Positions 53,770-61,524 of a stretch of DNA of 64,000 bases are shown piece by piece. Numbering within the stretch: position 1 is the stretch's first letter; each line of letters opens with the position of its first letter. The notes under the pieces were generated by a model. That model searched no databases and was not told the origin of the DNA. It saw only the letters and a program-made list of their open reading frames with translations. The stretch is from Pedobacter sp. PLR (lineage in GTDB: Bacteria > Bacteroidota > Bacteroidia > Sphingobacteriales > Sphingobacteriaceae), in assembly GCF_026239675.1 (NCBI RefSeq), contig NZ_JAPIVQ010000011.1, positions 62,001 through 126,000 on the forward strand. The letters run 5' to 3'. The translations under genes were made by a program, and so were the position numbers.

Positions 53770-54996
53770 ATGGAACGTAAATTATTTTTAAAACAGATGG
53801 CCATGATTGCCCTGGTTCCAACGGTATTTATAGCCGCTTGTAAAAGCGAGCTGAAGGAAGATAAGGCGGGGGTTGCTGTGAAAAAACAGACTTATACCTG
53901 TCCGATGCACCCTCAGGTGGTCAAAGAAGAAATGGGTACTTGTCCGATCTGTGGGATGGATTTAGTGCCTTTTGAAAAGAACAGCAATGAGAAGGCTTTG
54001 AAAGTGGATGAGAAAAGGCAGATTCTGGCAAACATTACTACGGTAATGATTGGCGCAAACTCCATTTCCGGAAGCAAACAACTGAATGGCAGGTTAACGG
54101 TTGATCCGCAACAAAGCAGCTATATTTCCAGCCGTATTGCGGGTAGAATTGAGCAGTTGTATGTGAGGGAAACGGGTGTTAGCGTGAAAAAAGGACAGCC
54201 TTTATATCAGTTGTATTCAGAGCAGCTTGCGGCTTTGCAACAGGAATATCTGATGGCAGTAGCGCAACAAAAGCAGTTCCCGGGAGATAAGATTGAACAG
54301 CAGCTGGTGGAATCTGGCAAGCAGAAACTCTTGCTTTATGGACAATCTGAAGGGCAGGTGAAAGCTTTGCTGGCCAGCCAGAAGAAGAATCCATATGTGA
54401 CTTTCTTTGCACCGGAAGGCGGCGTAGTCGCCGAGCTTTCTGTGACACCAGGTCAGTATGTATCGGAAGGTGGTCCAATTATGAGGCTGGAAGGTTACGG
54501 CGAGCTATGGGTGGAAGCCGATGTCTATCCGAATGAAGCGGGGAGTGTTAAAGAAGGACAAAAGGTGAAAGTTGTGATCCCCGGCTGGGAAGATCAGCCG
54601 CAACAAATGACCATCAGTTTTATCACGCCTTCCTTACTTACAGGGACGCAGTTAACGCAAATCAGGGGAAGTATTCCTAACCCGAATCAGCAATGGCAAC
54701 CCGGCGCTCAGGCCAATGTGTTTCTCCCTTCCGGGAATCAGAAAAGCAGCGTCCTGACTTTGCCTGTGGATGCCGTGATCAGAGATGGTAAAGGGATGCA
54801 TGTCTGGGTGAAAAAAGGTAAGGATAACTTTGAGCCAAAACGGGTAACCACAGGTCAGGAGAACGACAATCAGGTGGAGATTACCGCAGGATTAGCTGCC
54901 GGCGAAGAGGTCGTAGTGACCGGTGCTTATCTGTTATACAGTGAATATATTTTGAAAAAAGGAAAAAACCCGATAGACGGTTTGAAATTAAAATAA
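53770..54996 (+). CDS. second RND periplasmic adaptor with heavy-metal-binding domain
   Basis: A 408-residue lipoprotein (FIAAC, Cys24). Residues 42-68 are a heavy-metal-binding domain YTCPMHPQV...GTCPICGMDLVPFE with Cys44, His47, Cys58 and Cys61. Then a CusB-type fold: SYISSRIAGRIEQLYVRETGVSVKKGQPLYQLYSEQLA, a helical hairpin, and the membrane-proximal domain to the end. Adaptors with this N-terminal domain are thought to bind the metal and load the pump. Two different adaptors for one pump suggest a mixed adaptor ring. Confidence 0.95.
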   Translation: MERKLFLKQMAMIALVPTVFIAACKSELKEDKAGVAVKKQTYTCPMHPQVVKEEMGTCPICGMDLVPFEKNSNEKALKVDEKRQILANITTVMIGANSISGSKQLNGRLTVDPQQSSYISSRIAGRIEQLYVRETGVSVKKGQPLYQLYSEQLAALQQEYLMAVAQQKQFPGDKIEQQLVESGKQKLLLYGQSEGQVKALLASQKKNPYVTFFAPEGGVVAELSVTPGQYVSEGGPIMRLEGYGELWVEADVYPNEAGSVKEGQKVKVVIPGWEDQPQQMTISFITPSLLTGTQLTQIRGSIPNPNQQWQPGAQANVFLPSGNQKSSVLTLPVDAVIRDGKGMHVWVKKGKDNFEPKRVTTGQENDNQVEITAGLAAGEEVVVTGAYLLYSEYILKKGKNPIDGLKLK

Positions 54997-55017
54997 GAAC
55001 AATTAAATAAAAACAAC

Positions 55018-55572
55018 ATGAAAACAATCACAAGTTTAGCCATCACATTTGCTACAGTCACATTATTTGCGGCCTGTGGAAATTCTCAGAAACCTGCAGA
55101 AGAATCTCATGAAGGTCATGATCATGCTAAAGAAGAAAAAACAGCAGCAGTTGCTGAAACTGGTCAGGTGAGTTTAAAAGACGATAAATTAAATGCGGTA
55201 TATCCTCATTATATTCATTTGACAACCGCCTTAACCAATGGTGATGTTGCAGAAGCAAAAGTTGCTGCTCAGGCGATTGAGCTGGGTGCAAAAGCATTGT
55301 CAAACCCTGCGGCAGTATTGGCATTAGCGACTAAAATCAGCAATGCCACAGATATTGAAGTACAAAGAGTTGCTTATGCAGCATTGAGTGATGATTTTAT
55401 CCAAAGAGCAAAAGCTTCCGGAGTTACTGGTGGCGAGATCTATGTTGAATATTGCCCAATGGCGATGAATGATAAAGGCGCTTCCTGGTTGAGCAATCAA
55501 AAAGACATTAAAAATCCATATTACGGAGAATCAATGCTGACTTGCGGAGAAATTAAAGAAACGATAAAATAA
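55018..55572 (+). CDS. DUF3347 lipoprotein
   Basis: A 184-residue lipoprotein (lipobox LFAAC, Cys20) with a His-rich stretch HEGHDHAKEEK, then a helical DUF3347 domain (about 60-180) with VYPHYIHLTTALTNGDV, FIQRAKASG and the signature VEYCPMAMNDKGASWLSNQKDIKNPYYGESMLTCGEI. The Cys, Met and His in this signature are candidate Cu ligands. DUF3347 genes are repeatedly found next to CusB-type adaptors in Bacteroidota. Last gene of the copper efflux operon. Confidence 0.93.
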   Translation: MKTITSLAITFATVTLFAACGNSQKPAEESHEGHDHAKEEKTAAVAETGQVSLKDDKLNAVYPHYIHLTTALTNGDVAEAKVAAQAIELGAKALSNPAAVLALATKISNATDIEVQRVAYAALSDDFIQRAKASGVTGGEIYVEYCPMAMNDKGASWLSNQKDIKNPYYGESMLTCGEIKETIK

Positions 55573-55583
55573 GTTCTTTTAGT

Positions 55584-55610
55584 ATGAAGATTTCTTCATC
55601 ATGTTTTTTT
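55584..55610 (+). terminator. weak terminator at the end of the efflux operon
   Basis: ATGAAG and CTTCAT form a 6-bp stem with a 4-nt loop, followed after 4 nt by seven T. It starts 11 bp after the DUF3347 stop. Confidence 0.4.
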
Positions 55611-55651
55611 AGATAAGCCGTATCTTTAGTTAAGACCGATACGGCTTATCT
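55611..55651 (+). promoter_or_regulatory. perfect 14-bp hairpin in the mprF leader
   Basis: AGATAAGCCGTATC (55611-55624) and its exact reverse complement (55638-55651) flank a 13-nt loop and end 9 bp before the mprF ATG. A near -7 box (TATCTTTA) lies within it. It could be an operator or an RNA structure that hides the translation start. Confidence 0.5.
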
Positions 55652-55660
55652 ACGAAAACA

Positions 55661-58249
55661 ATGAAGCGACTCAAATTCTTTGTGCCCTTTTTACGGGAGA
55701 ACGGTAAAATTATATCCAGTTATGTATTTAGTCTGTTTTTTATCGGACTGGCAATCTGGTTTATAAAGCAGCAGCGAGGTGAAATACGAGAGGTAAAGCA
55801 GTTGCTGATTACCGCCAAATGGGTATGGATTGCTTTAGGAATTGCCTTGAGTGTCGCCTATGTTTTTATCCATGGCATGATGTACCGTTCTTCCTTCGCT
55901 GCAGTTTCCAGTAAGATTTCTATTGCCGATGGTACTTTACTTTATCTGAAACGTAATTTTATCAGTGTCTTTTTACCTGCCGGCGGCGTTTCTTCTCTTG
56001 CTTTTTTTAGCAGTCCGATTGAGCAGAAAGGAGTCAGCAAGTCTCAGATTAATTTTGCCTCTTCTATCTATGGGTTTGTAGGGATTTTATCCGTGCTGGT
56101 GATTGCCATTCCGGTGTTTATTTATGCCGTTCTGGAAGGAAGCATTGGTTCCGGGGAGTGGTTTGGCTTAATTGCCGCTATACTATTGATCACAGGGATT
56201 TACTATTTATATCGCTCTGTGATCAAAAGAGGGCGCTTATACCGGTTTATGATTAAATATATTCCTGTAATAGAAGTGTACGCCGCAGAATTCAGGAACA
56301 ACCAGATTGAACGCAGGCATTTCATTGCTACTTTTTTATACAGCAGCTTGATTGAACTGGTGGGCATCGTCCATATTTATATCGCCATGCTGGCTTTAGA
56401 CCTTCCTGCTTCCTGGGGCGCGGCGGTGATCAGCTATATTGTTGCCGTGGTTTTTCTGATCATTTCCCCCTTTCTAAGGGGCCTGGGTGCTGTAGAGGCT
56501 TCCATGACTTTTATCCTGATCCGCTTAGGTTATTCTGCAGCACAAGCCGTATCTGTTACTTTTCTTTACCGGTTTATGGAGTTCTGGATTCCGATGTTTA
56601 TTGGTGCCATGAGTTTCCTTTTCCGGATCAATAAGCTGTTGATGCGTGTCGTTCCTGCCTTGTTTTTACTCTTGCTGGGGGTGATCAATATTGTATCCGT
56701 ACTGACCCCTGCCATTCATTCCAGACTCAGGTTTGTCAAGGATTTTATCCCCATAGAAGCCATTACTGCTTCCAACTATTTTGTATTGGTAGCCGGCTTA
56801 TTTTTACTGGTTACTGCGGCTTTCATGCTGAAAGGTTTGAGAATGGCCTGGTATTTTGCAATGGCCCTGTGTTTACTTTCCCTCGTGGGGAATTTAACGA
56901 AGGCGATTGATTATGAGGAAGCAGGTTTTTCCGTATTGGTCATGGTGATTTTAATGGCTTCCAGAAAAGAATACTATGTAAGAAACAATGCCAAACTCAG
57001 GTCTTTTGGTATTCAGACCACCTTGCTCAGTATTTTGGGTATTCTGATTTATGGCACTATCGGCTTTTATTTTCTCGATAAAAAGCATTTTAACCTGGAT
57101 TTTAGCTGGTGGCAGTCGATCCGGTATACCCTGGAGAATTTTATCCTGATTGGCAATGATGACCTGCAACCTATGGATCATTTTGCCAGGGGCTTCTTAT
57201 ATTCCATCAATATCAGTGGCTTTTTATCTATTGGATTCCTGATTTATACCCTCATCAGGCCGTATATATTTAATGATGAAACGGAGGAAGCGGAATTTGT
57301 AAAGGCCAGTCAGCTATTGGAAAAGTATGGCAATTCCGGAATTGATTATTTTAAAACGTATCAAGACAAGTTGATTTATTTTTCAGATTCAATAGCAGGA
57401 TTTGTCGCTTACCGGATGGCCGGGAATTTTGCCGTCGTATTGGAATGTCCGGTTACTTCTCCTGAAAACAGGAAGGCTTTTATCCGGGATTTCGATAAGT
57501 ATTGCTTTGAAAACGGGATGAAAAGTCTGTACTACAGGGTACCGGAAGAAAGCCTGGAAGATTTCTTATCCCAGGGGAAAAAGCGGTTATTTTTAGGTCA
57601 GGAGGGGATATTAGACCTTGCCGGATTTTCTTTGGAAGGAGGGAGTAAAAAATCCATTCGTAATGCCCTGAAAAAAGTGGCCGATCAGGGCTACCAGACA
57701 AAGGTCTATACGCCACCAGTTAAAGATGGCTTATTGCAAAAGATAAAGTCGGTTTCTGATAGCTGGCTGGAGGATATGGACCGCGAAGAGCTGGTATTTT
57801 CGCAAGGGATGTTCAGCTGGGAAGAGTTAAAGGGACATACCATCATTACGGTAGAAAATGCAGAAGAGAAGATTGTCGCCTTTATCAATATCATCCCCGA
57901 CTATGCCCCTGGCGAAGGTACTTACGACCTGATCCGAAAGACCGCTGACGCCCCTAATGGCATCATAGACTTCATCATGGTGACACTTTTTGAGCACCTG
58001 AAAACCGCAGGCTATACGAAAGTAAATCTGGGCTTTGCGCCGATGTCTGGCCTGGTTGATCCCCATAATTTTCCGGAGCGTTCCATGAAATTTGCCTATG
58101 AGAAGATCAGGTCATTTTCTCATTATAAAGGGCTGCGTGCAGCAAAGGAAAAGTTTGCCCCGGAATGGCAAAACAGGTACCTGATTTATGACCATGATTA
58201 CGATTTATTGCAAGTGCCTGCCGTATTGGCCAAAGTCATTAAACCCTGA
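55661..58249 (+). CDS. mprF: MprF-like phosphatidylglycerol lysyltransferase/flippase
   Basis: An 862-residue bifunctional membrane protein. The N-terminal about 530 residues hold some 13 hydrophobic helices (flippase part, with the VFLPAGGVSSLAFFSSP motif of the UPF0104/LPG flippase family). The C-terminal about 560-850 is the cytosolic aminoacyl-tRNA-dependent synthase (DUF2156): DFDKYCFENGMKSLYYRVPE, KSIRNALKKVADQGY, FINIIPDYAPGEGTYDLIRKTADAPNGIIDFIMV, NLGFAPMSGL. It adds lysine (or another amino acid) to phosphatidylglycerol or a related lipid and moves it outward, lowering surface charge. The amino acid and lipid used are not decidable. Stands alone after the copper operon. Confidence 0.92.
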   Translation: MKRLKFFVPFLRENGKIISSYVFSLFFIGLAIWFIKQQRGEIREVKQLLITAKWVWIALGIALSVAYVFIHGMMYRSSFAAVSSKISIADGTLLYLKRNFISVFLPAGGVSSLAFFSSPIEQKGVSKSQINFASSIYGFVGILSVLVIAIPVFIYAVLEGSIGSGEWFGLIAAILLITGIYYLYRSVIKRGRLYRFMIKYIPVIEVYAAEFRNNQIERRHFIATFLYSSLIELVGIVHIYIAMLALDLPASWGAAVISYIVAVVFLIISPFLRGLGAVEASMTFILIRLGYSAAQAVSVTFLYRFMEFWIPMFIGAMSFLFRINKLLMRVVPALFLLLLGVINIVSVLTPAIHSRLRFVKDFIPIEAITASNYFVLVAGLFLLVTAAFMLKGLRMAWYFAMALCLLSLVGNLTKAIDYEEAGFSVLVMVILMASRKEYYVRNNAKLRSFGIQTTLLSILGILIYGTIGFYFLDKKHFNLDFSWWQSIRYTLENFILIGNDDLQPMDHFARGFLYSINISGFLSIGFLIYTLIRPYIFNDETEEAEFVKASQLLEKYGNSGIDYFKTYQDKLIYFSDSIAGFVAYRMAGNFAVVLECPVTSPENRKAFIRDFDKYCFENGMKSLYYRVPEESLEDFLSQGKKRLFLGQEGILDLAGFSLEGGSKKSIRNALKKVADQGYQTKVYTPPVKDGLLQKIKSVSDSWLEDMDREELVFSQGMFSWEELKGHTIITVENAEEKIVAFINIIPDYAPGEGTYDLIRKTADAPNGIIDFIMVTLFEHLKTAGYTKVNLGFAPMSGLVDPHNFPERSMKFAYEKIRSFSHYKGLRAAKEKFAPEWQNRYLIYDHDYDLLQVPAVLAKVIKP

Positions 58250-58754
58250 GCTGATGAAAGCTGTAATGCTTTTGATAAAGATTATGAGAACCTTGCTAAA
58301 GTATTTATACAACAAATTCTGAATTGACATCTTGACCCTGTTTATCAGTGTGTTATAATATTTTATTAATTATTTTCTGCCTTTCCATCTTGTAAACGCA
58401 GATTTTATGATAATAGTTGATTTTTTTTATTCTGGCTCTTGTTTTTTTTAAGCTAACTACTTAGTTTTGAGTTGTGGAACGTTTTATTTCAGTAAGTTTC
58501 TTATTGATTGAGACTATCCAGCCGATCGCCAGGTCGGTTAACCTAAAACGAAATGACTTCCCGGTTTTTTGATTTTTATCCCATCGGATGATGTGGTAAA
58601 GAGAATGTATTGGGCTTATTGACTCGTAATAAGTTTATAATCAGGAAAATCAACGTTATGCGTAAAAAAAAATGTTTTATGAATGGACCGGATGCTCAAG
58701 GGAGCACGTCCACAAGTTTACTTAGAAATGATCTGTGTACTTTAAAACGCTGTT
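58250..58754. other. 505-bp intergenic region, no gene seen
   Basis: AT-rich, no ORF above about 30 codons with family features. A short stem CTTATT/AATAAG near 58615-58635 is the only structure noted. It probably contains the promoter of the small gene at 58755, but no exact TAnnTTTG box was found close to that ATG. Confidence 0.5.
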
Positions 58755-59042
58755 ATGGACAAGTATAAGATTAACGAATGCATGGAAAAGCTGACTTATA
58801 ATCAGCATAAACTGATCAAAAAATTGATGCCAAAAATCATTAATGCTTCTATCAACACCTTTCACAATTACAGGAAGCTCCAGGTTGGAGATGACAAGGA
58901 TATCCCTTGCGAAACGGTCCGTATTTTAGAAAGATTGTTTGGATTGGAAACCGGTGGATTGGCCAATTATGAAGTCCGTGCAAAAAGCTGTAAAGAGCTG
59001 TTCGAAGAATATCATGTCGCGCTGCCTCAACTGACCGCTTAA
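58755..59042 (+). CDS. small uncharacterised protein, possibly HTH-like
   Basis: A 95-residue, lysine-rich, mostly helical protein with no signal peptide. The stretch ASINTFHNYRKLQVGDDKDIPCETVRILERLFGLETGGLANYE resembles the recognition and following helices of XRE-like folds, in which a regulator or antitoxin would bind DNA, but the match is weak. It ends at a strong terminator and has its own upstream region. Function not recognised. Confidence 0.6.
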   Translation: MDKYKINECMEKLTYNQHKLIKKLMPKIINASINTFHNYRKLQVGDDKDIPCETVRILERLFGLETGGLANYEVRAKSCKELFEEYHVALPQLTA

Positions 59043-59063
59043 AAGCCATGATTTAAGAATGCA

Positions 59064-59097
59064 CCTGGAAGGGGGATCAAATCCTTCCAGGGTTTTT
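59064..59097 (+). terminator. rho-independent terminator after the small gene
   Basis: CCTGGAAGG (59064-59072) pairs with CCTTCCAGG (59083-59091), loop 10 nt, followed by G and five T. Confidence 0.85.
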
Positions 59098-59231
59098 AAA
59101 CTATTATTCCTTAAAAGCAGGCATTCCCTGTTTAGAACCCTTTTTTTGCTAAAATGACTGAATAGCTGGCTAACAGAAGTAGCTGTAAAATGTCAGAAAT
59201 TGCTCAAATTGCTGTGGTAATTTCAGAGCAA

Positions 59232-61406
59232 ATGAACATTAATTTATACAAAATCTGCGCTATCCTGCTGATTTGGGGAAATGCGGTAACTTTCAGTTAT
59301 GCACAAAAAGCGCTGCAGTTGAAGGTGGAAACGAAAAATTCGTTACTGGTTTTTACCGTTGGCAATAATGGAAAGCTTTACCAGAGTTATCTGGGACAAC
59401 CGCTGATCCATCCGGATGATCAGGCTTTATTGCAGGCTGCTAAACATGAAGCTTATATTGGTGCCGGAATGGGCGACCTGTTTGAACCTGCCATCAGGAT
59501 GGTGCATGCGGATGGTAACCCTTCTTTAGATCTGATTTACGCAGGCCATCAAACGGATAAGTCCGATGGAACGGTTACGCTAACCTCCATTACCCTTAAA
59601 GATCCGAAGTATCCGGTAACCGTAATCCTACATTTTGCAGCCTATTACAAGGAGAATGTGATCAAAACCTGGACGGAAATCAAACACCAGGAAAAGAAAG
59701 CAGTGATGTTAAGTAATTATGCCTCATCGATGCTTCATTTTGAGGCGTCAAAATATTGGCTAAGTCAGTTTGACGGCGATTATATGACGGAAATGAGGAT
59801 GAAAGAGACACAGTTGACCTCCGGGATTAAAATCCTGGACAGTAAGCTGGGCACCCGTGCGCACATGTACCGCGCTCCGGCTTTCTTTTTATCCTTAAAC
59901 AAACCGGCAGAGGAAAATACCGGAGAACTTCTGGCCGGGACATTGGCCTGGTCAGGGAATTTTCAATGTTCCTTCGAAATTGATCAGCAAAACTCATTAA
60001 GAATGATCAATGGGATGAATCCTTATGCTTCCGAATATAAGCTGATGCCCGGGAAGACCTTTGAAACCCCTGCATTTATATTTACTTATACGAATCAGGG
60101 TAAAGGACAGGCCAGCAGAAACCTACACCGCTGGGCAAGGAAATACAATATTCCTGATGGGGATCAACCCCGTTTAACCCTGCTAAACAACTGGGAAGCC
60201 ACACACATGGATTTTAATCAGGAGGTCCTGGTCGATTTATTTGATGGTGCAAAAAAACTGGGAGTAGATTTATTCCTGCTTGATGATGGTTGGTTTGGCA
60301 ATAAATATCCACGCGATGCAGATAAAACTGCTTTGGGCGATTGGCAGGTAGATCAAAAGAAACTACCGGGTGGTATTGGTCATCTGGTCAAAGAAGCGGG
60401 TAACAGAGGTCTGAAATTTGGCATCTGGCTGGAACCTGAGATGGTTAGTCCGAAGAGTGAGCTGTATGAACAACACCCGGAATGGGTACTTAAACTGCCA
60501 AACCGGGAAGAGTCGCTTTCCAGAAATCAGTTGGTACTGGACCTGGTGAACCCGAAAGTGCAGGACTTTGTTTTCAACACGGTGAATGACCTGATTACTC
60601 AAAATCCAGGAATCGCCTTTGTGAAATGGGATTGCAACCGGATGCTGACCAATACTTTTTCTCCGTTTTTAAAAGCCGATCAGGGTAATCTGTTTATTGA
60701 TTATACCAGGAGCTTGTATGCCGTGATGGAAAGACTAAGGAAAAAGCATCCTCACCTGCCCATCATGCTTTGTGCCGGTGGTGGTGGTCGCGTAGATTAT
60801 GGCGGATTGAAGTACTTTACGGAGTTCTGGCCCAGTGACAATACCGATGGTTTAGAGCGTGTATTTATCCAATGGGGATACCTTAATTTCTTCCCCTCGC
60901 TGACAGTTTCAAGCCATGTAACTTCTATGGGCAAGCAATCTTTGAAGTTCCGTACTGATGTTGCCATGATGGGGAAAATGGGCTATGATATTCGGGTGAA
61001 CAGCATGACTCCCGCTGAAATTCAGTTCAGCAAAGCAGCGGTGGAAAATTATAACCGCATCAGCAAGGTGATCTGGTTCGGTGATTTGTATCGTTTGGTT
61101 TCTCCTTACGAAGAAAACAGGGCCGTGTTAATGTATGTGGATGATGCCAAAGACAAAGCCGTATTGTTCAATTACCTGCTGAACTTCAGAAGAAAGGAAT
61201 TTATGGGCAAGGTCTTGTTATCCGGACTGGATCCCGAAAAAAAATACCAATTGAAAGAAATCAACCTTTTGCCGGATAGCCCTTCTACACATCCCGACAA
61301 TGGAAAGACTTTTAGCGGGGATTACCTGATGAAAGTAGGGTTAAACCTTGCTCCCGGGAAAATCAGTCCCCTAAGTAGCTCAGTTTTTGAGCTTAACGTG
61401 CAATAG
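59232..61406 (+). CDS. secreted alpha-galactosidase, GH36
   Basis: 724 residues from ATG 59232; the upstream ATG at 59190 would put 14 residues before a clean signal peptide (MNINLYKICAILLIWGNAVTFSYAQ). An N-terminal beta-sandwich (about 25-310) precedes a TIM barrel with LLNNWEATHMDF, LFLLDDGWFGNK, FGIWLEPEMVSP, the nucleophile Asp467 in FVKWDCNRM and the acid/base Asp536 in WPSDNTDGLER. It hydrolyses terminal alpha-galactosides (melibiose, raffinose, galactomannan side chains), probably in the periplasm. A SusC gene follows 118 bp later, suggesting a glycan utilisation locus. Confidence 0.95.
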   Translation: MNINLYKICAILLIWGNAVTFSYAQKALQLKVETKNSLLVFTVGNNGKLYQSYLGQPLIHPDDQALLQAAKHEAYIGAGMGDLFEPAIRMVHADGNPSLDLIYAGHQTDKSDGTVTLTSITLKDPKYPVTVILHFAAYYKENVIKTWTEIKHQEKKAVMLSNYASSMLHFEASKYWLSQFDGDYMTEMRMKETQLTSGIKILDSKLGTRAHMYRAPAFFLSLNKPAEENTGELLAGTLAWSGNFQCSFEIDQQNSLRMINGMNPYASEYKLMPGKTFETPAFIFTYTNQGKGQASRNLHRWARKYNIPDGDQPRLTLLNNWEATHMDFNQEVLVDLFDGAKKLGVDLFLLDDGWFGNKYPRDADKTALGDWQVDQKKLPGGIGHLVKEAGNRGLKFGIWLEPEMVSPKSELYEQHPEWVLKLPNREESLSRNQLVLDLVNPKVQDFVFNTVNDLITQNPGIAFVKWDCNRMLTNTFSPFLKADQGNLFIDYTRSLYAVMERLRKKHPHLPIMLCAGGGGRVDYGGLKYFTEFWPSDNTDGLERVFIQWGYLNFFPSLTVSSHVTSMGKQSLKFRTDVAMMGKMGYDIRVNSMTPAEIQFSKAAVENYNRISKVIWFGDLYRLVSPYEENRAVLMYVDDAKDKAVLFNYLLNFRRKEFMGKVLLSGLDPEKKYQLKEINLLPDSPSTHPDNGKTFSGDYLMKVGLNLAPGKISPLSSSVFELNVQ

Positions 61407-61524
61407 TTTAATGAACTTCATGATAATTAGAATGATAATCTGGCCAAATCCGGATATAAAAATCTGAATATTTCTTTATCAATTAGGGATAATCAAATAT
61501 AAACCAGACAAATATCTTTTAATT

